From Paenibacillus sophorae (GTDB lineage: Bacteria > Bacillota > Bacilli > Paenibacillales > Paenibacillaceae), in assembly GCF_018966525.1 (NCBI RefSeq), contig NZ_CP076607.1, forward strand, positions 124,001-188,000: DNA of 64,000 nt, written 5' to 3'. The notes under the pieces are model-generated. The model ran no database searches. It was not told the DNA's origin and was given only the letters and a program-made list of their open reading frames with translations. This document shows positions 9,528-16,705 of this stretch, piece by piece. Position 1 is the stretch's first letter. Every line of letters starts with the position of its first letter. The position numbers and the translations under genes were made by a program.

Positions 9528-9554
9528 CAAAATTGTTAGCTTAAATGCCGATCT
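9528..9554 (+). promoter_or_regulatory. Probable sigma-D (FliA-type) promoter of motAB
   Basis: CAAA, 15 bases, then GCCGATCT matches the flagellar sigma-D consensus (TAAA-N15-GCCGATAT) in all but two positions with exact spacing. It points at motA, whose ATG is about 110 bp downstream, which agrees with the motility role. Base matches are seen directly; use by sigma-D is inferred. Confidence 0.65.
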
Positions 9555-9583
9555 TCATACTAAAGTGAAAAAATGGAATATAA

Positions 9584-9630
9584 GAATATTTGTTCCCATC
9601 CATTATACATGTCCCGCCGTATTCATGCAA
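9584..9630 (-). promoter_or_regulatory. SOS-type promoter of uvrB with LexA/DinR box
   Basis: On the minus strand TTGCAT (9625-9630), a 17-base spacer and TATAAT (9602-9607) form a strong sigma-A promoter. GAACAAATATTC (9584-9595) lies directly after the -10, where transcription should begin. It fits the Gram-positive LexA box (CGAAC-N4-GTTCG) except in the outer positions and one core base. A repressor there would block initiation, as expected for uvrB in Firmicutes. Confidence 0.7.
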
Positions 9631-9663
9631 ATCTAAATATATATTAATTAAGGAGTATAACCA

Positions 9664-10443
9664 ATGGATATCACCTCGATAATCGGCATCCTTGCCGGAC
9701 TCGCCGCCCTGATCGGCGGATTCTTCTGGGAAGGCGGCGGCGTATCCGGTCTTCTGCAATGGAATGCCGCTCTGATCGTATTCGGAGGCACGGCTGCCGC
9801 GGTTCTGATCAGCTTTCCCGCCCGCACGCTGCGGTCCGCCGGGAAAGGGCTTAGGATAGCCTTCGGCCGGAGCCAGGCTCACCTGGAAGAGCAGGCGGAA
9901 GAACTCGTGGAGATGGCAGCCTTCTCCCGCCGAAACGGCGTTCTGGCATTGGAATCCCGGCTGGAGACGCATCCCGATCCCTTCACCCGCGAAGGCCTGC
10001 AGCTTATTGTCGACGGCACGGACCCTGGACAGGTTCGTCAAATTCTAGAGCTGGAGATGGACGCTGCGGAGCTTAAGAATGAAGGCTATGCCAAAGTGTT
10101 CGAGGCCGCCGGCGGCTACGCGCCCACCATGGGAATTATCGGAACCGTTATGGGACTCATTCGCGTGCTCGGCCACCTTACCGATCCTTCCCAGCTCGGG
10201 CCTTCAATTGCCGTCGCTTTCACAGCGACGCTGTATGGGGTCGCCAGCGCCAATCTGCTCTTCTTGCCTATTGCCTCCAAGATTAAGTCACGCAGCCAGC
10301 TCAGGCTGCACGGCATGGAAATGCTGCTCGTAGGCATTCTGGCTGTACAGAATGGCGATCATCCCCAAATGGTGCGCAAGAAGCTGGCCTCATTTCTTCA
10401 AAGCGAAGCGGAAGGGATCGCCTCAGCCGGAGTCCGGACATGA
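9664..10443 (+). CDS. MotA/MotP-type flagellar motor stator subunit
   Basis: A 259-residue integral membrane protein of the MotA/ExbB proton-channel family, which with MotB forms the ion-driven stator of the flagellar motor. Hydrophobic segments lie at about residues 4-24, 35-55, 150-172 and 182-205. The family signature is visible as YAPTMGIIGTVMGLI and GVASANLLFLPIASKIK. The cytoplasmic loop between segments 2 and 3 is charged, as needed for rotor contact. The start is supported by AAGGAG 9 bases upstream. The gene overlaps motB by four bases. Whether the pair uses protons (MotAB) or sodium (MotPS) is not decided by these motifs, so I give no symbol. Confidence 0.93.
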   Translation: MDITSIIGILAGLAALIGGFFWEGGGVSGLLQWNAALIVFGGTAAAVLISFPARTLRSAGKGLRIAFGRSQAHLEEQAEELVEMAAFSRRNGVLALESRLETHPDPFTREGLQLIVDGTDPGQVRQILELEMDAAELKNEGYAKVFEAAGGYAPTMGIIGTVMGLIRVLGHLTDPSQLGPSIAVAFTATLYGVASANLLFLPIASKIKSRSQLRLHGMEMLLVGILAVQNGDHPQMVRKKLASFLQSEAEGIASAGVRT

Positions 10444-11291
10444 GGCAGCGGGGACGCCGGGATCGCCTCCCTGACGGACGCGACAGCAGCAACCGCTGGA
10501 TGATTACCTATGCCGATCTGATTACGCTGCTGCTTATTTTTTTTGTCATTCTCTATGCCATGAGCAGTCTGGATCAGGAGAAATATAGCGGCGTAATCTC
10601 TTCGCTGCAGCGCTCGTTCCAGACCGGAAACGGTGTGCTTGGTGGCGGGAACGGATTACTTGACGGCGGGAAGGGCGAGAAAAATGAAGGCAGCCTGGAG
10701 AACAGAGACGGTCAGAGCGGTGCAGACAGCCAATCTGCCGTTATTCCGTCAGCGACACCTGATGGCGGAAGCGGACAGGCTGCCGCGTCTCCCTCTCCCC
10801 GCGAGCTTGCCTTCCGCCAGCAGGAAGCGAAGCTGGCAGAGCTGATGAATGTAATTACGGAGTACGTGCAGACCAATCATCTCGGTGGCCAGATTTTTGT
10901 CGCGGACAAGCCTCAGGGCATCGCCATCACCCTCAGCGACCGCTTCCTGTTCGATGTCGGCAAAGCGGATCTCAAGCCCGCAGCGTATCCCGCACTGCAT
11001 CAGTTGTCCGGCCTGTTCCGCGGCATCGGCGCGATGGTCAGCATCGAGGGCCATACGGACAACAGGCCGGTGCTCCCCTCTTCCCGGTATGTCGACAACT
11101 GGGAGCTTTCGGGAGCCCGCGCGCTGTCCGTCCTGCGTTTTTTCCTGGAAAAAGAGGGGCTTAAACCCAGTCAGTTCCAGTATGCCGGTTACGCCGATAC
11201 TCGCCCAGCTGCGGACAATGCCACGGAGAGCGGACGACAGAAGAACCGCCGGGTGGAGATTATCGTACTGCGGCAGCTGCAGGAAGAGTGA
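10440..11291 (+). CDS. MotB/MotS-type stator protein with OmpA-like peptidoglycan-binding domain
   Basis: The 283-residue partner of the upstream MotA homologue. The N-terminus is basic and is followed by one transmembrane helix, WMITYADLITLLLIFFVI, whose Asp in YAD is the conserved ion-binding residue. A low-complexity Gly/Ser/Gln linker (about residues 60-125) leads to an OmpA-like domain with the peptidoglycan-binding motif IEGHTDNRP and the C-terminal R-rich GRQKNRRVEI. This anchors the stator in the cell wall. Translational coupling to motA is expected from the ATGA overlap. A strong terminator follows. Confidence 0.94.
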   Translation: MRQRGRRDRLPDGRDSSNRWMITYADLITLLLIFFVILYAMSSLDQEKYSGVISSLQRSFQTGNGVLGGGNGLLDGGKGEKNEGSLENRDGQSGADSQSAVIPSATPDGGSGQAAASPSPRELAFRQQEAKLAELMNVITEYVQTNHLGGQIFVADKPQGIAITLSDRFLFDVGKADLKPAAYPALHQLSGLFRGIGAMVSIEGHTDNRPVLPSSRYVDNWELSGARALSVLRFFLEKEGLKPSQFQYAGYADTRPAADNATESGRQKNRRVEIIVLRQLQEE

Positions 11292-11344
11292 CAGCGGCCT
11301 TTCGAAATCCATATACACAATAATGCGCCAATGCGCCGCCTACG

Positions 11345-11391
11345 GCGGATTTTCGGACAGCACTGCCTTGTCTCCCGAAAATCCGCTTTTT
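11345..11391 (+). terminator. Terminator of motAB
   Basis: Perfect 12-bp inverted arms GCGGATTTTCGG / CCGAAAATCCGC are followed by TTTTT, 54 bp after the motB stop. Confidence 0.9.
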
Positions 11392-11553
11392 CGCGCTGCC
11401 CCATCCAGAGGAGGAATAGCCTGCCGGACTTGATGACCAGAATCAGACGGCCGTTTGCATGCTTTTCCCCTTAAATCCTTCAGCTAACATAAAGTCCAAG
11501 CTTAACGCATAGATGATCATTATCGACAAAACAAAAGAAAGAGGGATATATCC

Positions 11554-12777
11554 ATGAACGATACCCGAGCCGTTTATCCAGATTTCGCGGATCCATCCTT
11601 TTTAAAGCAGCATATTCTGGACACGGTGCATTTCTATGCCCCCCGGTGTATCGACCTTCAGAACGGCGGTTATATCAACTCCTTCCTGGACGATGGAACC
11701 ATAAGCGATTACGAGACGAAACAATTGGTTGGAATGACGCGGTTCGTTTATATTTTCAGCGCAGCTTTACAGGTTGGGGGACCTGAGAAGTACCACGGAG
11801 CAGTGGAGCACGGGCTGCACTTTCTGCGTGAATATCATTGGGATCATGAGCATGGCGGATATCATTGGACGGTAAAAGGACGTACTCCGACCGATAAAAG
11901 AAAGTTCGCCTACGGGCACGCTTTTGTCTTGCTGGCGGCCTCCAACGCATTCAAAGCGGGAATCTCCTCAGCCGGGCCGATGATCGGCGAAGTGTACGAG
12001 GTGCTGGAGAAACATTTTTGGAGTAAAAAAGACGGACTGTACGCCGATGAACTCACCACCGACCGAATGGAATTGTCTCCCTATCGCGGACAGAATGCTA
12101 ATATGCATTTATGCGAAGCGATGATGGCAGCTTACGAGGCTACCGGCGACAGACGCTATCTGGACCGCGCGAATACCCTGGCGTATTCCGTCATGTTCAA
12201 GCTGCTCCGGCAATCGGGCGGACTGATATGGGAGCATTACAATTCCGATTGGGAAATCGACTGGAACTACAACAAGGACTACACCAAGAGCGAATACCGG
12301 CCTTACGGGTATATTTTCGGCCACTCTATCGAGTGGTCCAAGCTGCTCCTGCTGCTGCACCGGCACTTTCCGCAGGAATGGCTTCTACGGCTGGCGGAGC
12401 GCTTGTTTTGGGAGGCGCTGCACAAAGGACTGGACCGGCGGCATGGGGGTATTTTCTTCGCAATGTCTCCTGTGGACGGACGAATTATCGACGCGGATAA
12501 ATCGTACTGGGTAATGGCTGAATCGCTCGGCGCTTCCGCTATGCTGGCCGCCAGTACAGGCCGGGCGGAATACCGGAAATATTATCTGGATATGTTCGCT
12601 TACTGCTGGACTTATTTTGTAGACCATCGCTTCGGGGGATGGTACCAGGTTCTGGATGCATGCAACCGGAAATACAGCAATATCAAGAGCCCGCCGCCGA
12701 AGGCCGACTATCATCCTGTCACGAACTGCTTAACGGCACTCTCCGTATGGGAAAATGCGGCTGGTAAGCCGCAGTGA
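11554..12777 (+). CDS. AGE-family sugar 2-epimerase / mannose isomerase-like enzyme
   Basis: A 407-residue protein of the N-acylglucosamine 2-epimerase superfamily, (alpha/alpha)6-barrel enzymes that isomerise or epimerise aldoses. Family marks are the barrel helix motif GQNANMHLCEAMMAAYEAT (about residues 179-197), HEHGGYHW, FGHSIEWSKLLL, HGGIFF and the C-terminal HPVTNCLTALS, which supply the conserved histidines and Arg/Glu. The QNANMH form is closer to YihS/mannose-isomerase members than to renin-binding-protein or cellobiose epimerases; that is judged from motifs only. It has no signal peptide, so it is cytoplasmic. It stands alone between terminators, with GAGGG as ribosome binding site, and no sugar transporter lies next to it. 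Confidence 0.87.
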   Translation: MNDTRAVYPDFADPSFLKQHILDTVHFYAPRCIDLQNGGYINSFLDDGTISDYETKQLVGMTRFVYIFSAALQVGGPEKYHGAVEHGLHFLREYHWDHEHGGYHWTVKGRTPTDKRKFAYGHAFVLLAASNAFKAGISSAGPMIGEVYEVLEKHFWSKKDGLYADELTTDRMELSPYRGQNANMHLCEAMMAAYEATGDRRYLDRANTLAYSVMFKLLRQSGGLIWEHYNSDWEIDWNYNKDYTKSEYRPYGYIFGHSIEWSKLLLLLHRHFPQEWLLRLAERLFWEALHKGLDRRHGGIFFAMSPVDGRIIDADKSYWVMAESLGASAMLAASTGRAEYRKYYLDMFAYCWTYFVDHRFGGWYQVLDACNRKYSNIKSPPPKADYHPVTNCLTALSVWENAAGKPQ

Positions 12778-13052
12778 CGCAAGCAGGAAGTTCAGAAGGA
12801 GCAGCGCCGACTGGGAAATCCGAGTGTAGTCGACCTAAACTGGGACTCGAAATTAAAATCAGAGCTTGACGAAATCCTTCCGGGCATGAAAAAGGATATC
12901 GGTCGCCGCAGAGGACAGTAGGGGTTTCAAAACACGGGCCCTCTCGGCGTGCTTACGCGCAGTGGTCAGACTCCATGCCGGCGGCACATCATGCCGTCCC
13001 TCGTTGTGTAGAGGTTGAAGGGACAACGCATCCGTTTGTTCAGGCGGAACAG

Positions 13053-13249
13053 CATTCTTTTCCTGCAAACCAGCAGGTTTTATCGGTGAATTTCGCCCGG
13101 GAAGAAGAAATGGATGCAATTGCGCAGTCATTTGAGGCTTACACGCCGGAACAGGAAGAAGGGATGAGAGATGCCCGCACATTTGCAGGAAATGAGTTTA
13201 GGAGGGGTTTTTGCGAGAAAAAAAGATGTACAGATGCAGAAATTCTCCG
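13053..13249 (+). repeat. Dispersed intergenic element, copy A (homologous to 35373-35570)
   Basis: About 200 bp that clearly match, in opposite orientation, the segment at 35373-35570. Shared blocks are CCTGCAAACC...GCAGGTTTT, GGTGAATTTCGCCCGG, GCTTACACGCCG, CATTTGCAGGAA and the end module AGATGTACA. Length differences between the copies are in threes, and both translate to VxSVNFARxxEMDA...AYTP-like text. The surrounding reading frame (12975-13349) has no ribosome binding site, so I treat it as a repeat rather than a gene. The rest of the 12778-13470 gap holds nothing else I recognise. Confidence 0.8.
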
Positions 13250-13470
13250 CCTTCCGCTGATGCCGGCTCATGCCTTGTGGGGTGGGCGGCGGTCGCGTTT
13301 GTGTCCACTGAAAGGCAACCTCATGATTCATGTCGTCATCTCTTGCTGAGTCACATGCAAAGCACTGATTTTGAAATAGTGCCGAGACTTTTTATATTAA
13401 TAATGGGATTATTGGAAGGAAAAAATATACAGAACGTGGAAGAGAGTAAACAAAGGAGATGTTGCAGACT

Positions 13471-14115
13471 ATGCCTTCTCTTGTCCGCGCTCTGCGCGAC
13501 CCGAAGCGGTGGCTGGCCGTATGGAATTGGATTGGCATGCCGCTCATCAGCCTGGTTTTTCAAGTCTTTTTCTTAATCTTTCTACTGGGTTTCGGAGGTT
13601 TTACGTTATTGCTCTGGTCCTATCCCCGCCTGTTCTGGGGTATCCCATCCGGCATGCCCACGGGCTGGAAACTGATGATGATAAGGAGCTATTTTCTGGC
13701 CTTTGGCGCCTTATACGCAATCGTCTGGTGCGGCTACTGGCAGATACTGTGCGCGCTGAACAGCGGGAATAAAATCCCGGCTTTCCCGGTTCATGTGCTG
13801 GCCGCCTGGCTGCCGCTGCTCGGTACGCTGTACTTTGCCGATCCGGTCAGCTATCCGGACGCCATGATTCCGATCTCCGCCGCCCAAATCACCTTTGAGA
13901 TGAGCACTGCCATGACGGCTGCTGCGCTGTTCCCTTTTTACTCTGCATCGATATTCCTGTTCGTTCTTTCCCCTTCCGTGCGGACAGGCTGGAAAATAGG
14001 AAGACTTCTAGGGCTGTGGATTATTTTTGCAGCTGTCAGCTTGTATCTGCTATCCGTCTTCTGGCATATCGCGCCTTCAATATACAAGGGAATCGCTGGA
14101 TTTCCCATACGCTAG
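13471..14115 (+). CDS. Multi-pass membrane protein, function unknown
   Basis: About 214 residues with roughly five hydrophobic helices: near residues 22-45 (LISLVFQVFFLIFLLGFGGF), 71-95, 110-125, 150-168 and 185-205. There are short loops and a tryptophan-rich N-terminal stretch (DPKRWLAVWNWIG). No catalytic motif is visible and I do not recognise the family. The start at 13471 is preferred because GGAG at 13455 would overlap an ATG at 13459; the spacing of 12 bases is slightly long. It is monocistronic, between the dispersed element and the convergent gcvH terminator. Possibly a Yip1-type (five-helix) protein, but that is a guess from topology only. Confidence 0.65.
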   Translation: MPSLVRALRDPKRWLAVWNWIGMPLISLVFQVFFLIFLLGFGGFTLLLWSYPRLFWGIPSGMPTGWKLMMIRSYFLAFGALYAIVWCGYWQILCALNSGNKIPAFPVHVLAAWLPLLGTLYFADPVSYPDAMIPISAAQITFEMSTAMTAAALFPFYSASIFLFVLSPSVRTGWKIGRLLGLWIIFAAVSLYLLSVFWHIAPSIYKGIAGFPIR

Positions 14116-14226
14116 CACCCGGTGAAGGAATTTTTGGTAAAGCGGAAAACATGGCTTCCGGCTCTAGAGGCTGCGGGGGCCTCGGAAGGGTGCGGACTTG
14201 AAGTGAATTTTGCATAATGCCGACTC

Positions 14227-14282
14227 AAAAAAGCAAAAAGCAGGCCTCAGCCGAAGGATAAATCCGCCGTCCCAAGCCTGCC
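14227..14282 (-). terminator. Terminator of gcvH
   Basis: On the minus strand GCAGGC(T) arms enclose about 30 bases and run into TTTTTGCTTTTTT, 120 bp beyond the gcvH stop. It also faces the unknown membrane gene that converges on it. Confidence 0.75.
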
Positions 14283-14402
14283 TAAGCCGATTCACTGCTA
14301 TCTGCGCGTATGAGATCTCCAAGCAACCGTCGAGAATGCCGAATAAAAGAGCGCTTTAGGCAGAATACCCCTGCCCAACAATCCGCTGTTCCCGCTTATG
14401 AT

Positions 14403-14795
14403 TTACTCGCCGACCAACTCACGATAAGCCGCCGCGTCCAGCAGTCCGGAAGTAGCCGAATCGTAATCTCCCTCGACTTCCACCTCGTAAATCCAGCCTT
14501 CGCCGTACGGCTGAGAGTTCAACAGCTCGGGGCTGTCTTCCAGCGCTTCGTTGACCCGCGTCACCGTTCCCGACACCGGAGAATATAATTCGGATACGGT
14601 CTTGACCGATTCAATGCTGCCCACGCTGTCGCCGGCGGTGATCGCCGTACCGATTTCGGGAAACTCCACGAACACGATGTCGCCAAGCAGATGCTGGGCA
14701 TGATCGGTAATGCCAACACGCACGGTTGTTCCTTCTCCCTGCTGCGCCCATTCATGCTCTTCGCTGTACCGGAGATTGTCTAGCACTTCACTCAT
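14403..14795 (-). CDS. gcvH: GcvH, glycine cleavage system H protein
   Basis: The 130-residue lipoyl carrier that shuttles the aminomethyl group between the P, T and L proteins. The lipoyl-lysine motif IESVKTVSELYSP (Lys near residue 64) and the surrounding barrel sequence GDIVFVEFPEIG and GWIYEVEV are intact. In many Firmicutes GcvH also serves in lipoyl relay. The start at 14795 (MSEVLDNLRYSEEHEW) has AGAGGCGG upstream; a longer frame from 14831 adds unlikely residues. It is transcribed divergently from gcvT-gcvPA-gcvPB, which is less common than a single gcv operon, so its control may differ from that of the riboswitch-governed genes. Confidence 0.97.
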   Translation of the reverse strand: MSEVLDNLRYSEEHEWAQQGEGTTVRVGITDHAQHLLGDIVFVEFPEIGTAITAGDSVGSIESVKTVSELYSPVSGTVTRVNEALEDSPELLNSQPYGEGWIYEVEVEGDYDSATSGLLDAAAYRELVGE

Positions 14796-14919
14796 TTTCG
14801 TTAGCCGCCTCTTTTCGTCATTGGGAGTCATAAATTAGTTATAGACTAAGTTATGCCCTTATCCGATGTCAATATATCTAACAGGAAAATAAATTTCGGC
14901 CGGTTTTGATCGAATTGTG

Positions 14920-14948
14920 TTGACATCGGGATGGGATTCCAGTATTAA
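14920..14948 (+). promoter_or_regulatory. Promoter of the gcvT leader
   Basis: TTGACA (14920-14925), a 17-base spacer and TATTAA (14943-14948) lie about 35 bp before the first glycine aptamer. A second TTGACA on the minus strand (14867-14872) may serve gcvH, but its -10 is poor. Confidence 0.75.
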
Positions 14949-14984
14949 TGGAGTGAGAATAATCACATACGACTGCGAATGATG

Positions 14985-15296
14985 GCACAGGGAGAGACTG
15001 TCCTGCAAGGACGGCGCCGAAGGAGTAAGCCTTAACCCAAGGTGAATCTCTCAGGCAAAAGGACCTCTGCCGGACGCATCTCTGGAGAGCACCGGAGCTT
15101 CATAAGCATACGGTCACCAACGGGGAAACCTGCATTCAGCTAGGGCGCCAAGCCATAGGGCAAGCAGCGGCTCATGCTGAAATACCGGACGTTCACGGCC
15201 CGGCGCAGGGTAACTTTCAGGTACAAGGGACAGAGCGAAGGACGATGTCGCGCATATGTTGCGCAGATGCGTCTTTCGCCTGTCCCTTTTTGCGCT
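14985..15296 (+). ncRNA. Tandem glycine riboswitch with terminator, upstream of gcvT
   Basis: Aptamer 1 (about 14985-15078) is canonical: GGGAGAGAC, GCGCCGAAGGAG and GAATCTCTCAGGCAAAAGG. The linker and start of aptamer 2 (CTCTGGAGAGCACC) follow. Aptamer 2 has CACCAACGGGGAAACC where CACCGAAGGGGCAA is usual. Its 3' half (AACTTTCAGGTACAAGG, then GACAGAG) comes only after an insertion of about 75-80 bases in the P3-type stem (CCTGC...GCAGG). The 3' end is shared with a terminator: GGGACAG...CTGTCCC plus TTTTT (15215-15296). Known behaviour of the class is that glycine binding favours read-through of the glycine cleavage genes. The switch lies about 95 bp before gcvT. Confidence 0.9.
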
Positions 15297-15391
15297 TGCA
15301 GTAATAGAGAGGCCGATCCCCTGTAAGGTTTCGGAAGATGTCTCTGGGGGCAAGCTTCACTTTGTAGGATAAAAACACAGGGAGTGACAAC

Positions 15392-16495
15392 ATGGATGCT
15401 TTGAAAAGAACGCCTTTTTTCGCTTTCTACTCCGCTTTTCCGGAGTCCAGAAGCATTGATTTCGGCGGTTGGGAGCTGCCGGTCCAGTTCACCGGCATCC
15501 AGAAGGAGCATGAAGCGGTACGCAGCCGGGCGGGATTGTTCGATGTCTCGCATATGGGCGAGTTTATGGTGACGGGCAGCGGCGCCGAGGCGTATCTGCA
15601 GCATATGACAACCAATGATGTCGGCAAGCTCGCGGACGGCCAGGCGCAGTATTCGCTGCTCTGCTACCCGGACGGCGGTACGGTCGACGACCTGCTCGTA
15701 TACCGTCTGGGCGAAGGCCGCTACATGCTGGTCGTCAATGCCTCCAACATCGGCAAGGATTTTCAGTGGCTTCAGGACCATCTGCCGGAGAGCGGCGTGA
15801 AGCTTACGGACCGGTCGGAAGAAACGCTGCTGCTGGCGGTTCAGGGGCCGCATGCGGAAACGATCATGAGCGAAGTCACCAATGTGCCGCTGGCCGGTCT
15901 GAAGCCGTTCCATTTCGTAGAACACGCGGCAGTGTGCGGCGTGGAAGTGCTGCTGTCCCGCACAGGCTATACCGGCGAAGACGGCTTCGAGCTGTATGCT
16001 CCGGTAGACGCCGCGGCGAAGCTGTGGAACGGGCTGCTCGAAGCGGGCAGCGCCCACGGGCTGACGCCAGCGGGTCTCGGCGCGCGGGACACGCTTCGCT
16101 TCGAGGCGAAGCTGCCGCTGTACGGCCAGGAATTGTCGAAGGATATCTCGCCGCTGGAAGCAGGCATTGGCTTCTTCGTGAAGCTGGATAAGGGTGACTT
16201 TATCGGCCGCGAAGCGCTCAAGGCTCAGAAGGAGCAGGGCGTCCCGCGCCGATTGGTTGGAATCGAAATGATCGACCGGGGCATTCCGCGTTCGCATTAT
16301 CCTGTCTACTCGGACGGGCAGCGGATCGGCGAGATTACGACAGGCACGCAGTCACCGACGCTGAAGCGGAATCTCGGGCTTGCCTTGGTGGAAGCCCGGT
16401 ACAGCGAAATCGGCATGGAGCTGGAAGTGGAGATCCGCGGCAAGCGGCTCAAGGCCACTGTCGTGAAAGCCCCTTTTTATAAGAAAAACTCCTAG
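15392..16495 (+). CDS. gcvT: GcvT, aminomethyltransferase (glycine cleavage T protein)
   Basis: A 367-residue cytoplasmic enzyme that transfers the methylene group from aminomethylated GcvH to tetrahydrofolate, releasing ammonia. Characteristic segments are FGGWELPVQF, AGLFDVSHMGEF (folate-site Asp), QGP near residue 150, SRTGYTGEDGFELY and GLGARDTLRFEAKLPLYG. The C-terminal barrel ends in GLALVEARY. The length fits bacterial GcvT. The ATG has AGGGAG 7 bases upstream and lies just beyond the glycine riboswitch terminator. It heads the gcvT-gcvPA-gcvPB group. Confidence 0.97.
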   Translation: MDALKRTPFFAFYSAFPESRSIDFGGWELPVQFTGIQKEHEAVRSRAGLFDVSHMGEFMVTGSGAEAYLQHMTTNDVGKLADGQAQYSLLCYPDGGTVDDLLVYRLGEGRYMLVVNASNIGKDFQWLQDHLPESGVKLTDRSEETLLLAVQGPHAETIMSEVTNVPLAGLKPFHFVEHAAVCGVEVLLSRTGYTGEDGFELYAPVDAAAKLWNGLLEAGSAHGLTPAGLGARDTLRFEAKLPLYGQELSKDISPLEAGIGFFVKLDKGDFIGREALKAQKEQGVPRRLVGIEMIDRGIPRSHYPVYSDGQRIGEITTGTQSPTLKRNLGLALVEARYSEIGMELEVEIRGKRLKATVVKAPFYKKNS

Positions 16496-16530
16496 TGAAG
16501 TCTTTTCGAAGAAGTTGCCAAATCCCTCAT

Positions 16531-16613
16531 TAGCGGTTGTTTTTCTTGCGATTAAAGAATTGTTCAGCTCCGCTGAAAACTTATAAATTCTTTAATCTAA
16601 AAAAAAGCCGTTA
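16531..16613. repeat. Long imperfect hairpin between gcvT and gcvPA
   Basis: Nested pairing segments are TAGCGG/CCGTTA, TTTTTC/AAAAAAG, a perfect 12-bp GATTAAAGAATT/AATTCTTTAATC and an inner TTCAG/CTGAA, about 83 bases in all. The plus strand has A residues rather than T after the main stem, so it is not an ordinary terminator. It could be an mRNA processing or stability element that sets gcvT and gcvPA/B apart, or a small palindromic mobile repeat. Confidence 0.7.
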
Positions 16614-16647
16614 AGCACCTGTCTGTGCAGGACATAACCTATTCATT

Positions 16648-16690
16648 TAATCAGCTTTATAATTAATCAGCTTCATAATTAATCAGCCAA
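16648..16690 (+). repeat. Three tandem 16-bp repeats before gcvPA
   Basis: TAATCAGCTTTATAAT, TAATCAGCTTCATAAT and a partial TAATCAGCCAAGG lie end to end. The last merges into the gcvPA ribosome binding site AAGGAGTGA. Confidence 0.8.
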
Positions 16691-16705
16691 GGAGTGAATC
16701 CGTAA

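Noticed and set aside
16531..16613. Rho-independent terminator between gcvT and gcvPA
   Set aside because: A residues, not T residues, follow the stem on the coding strand.
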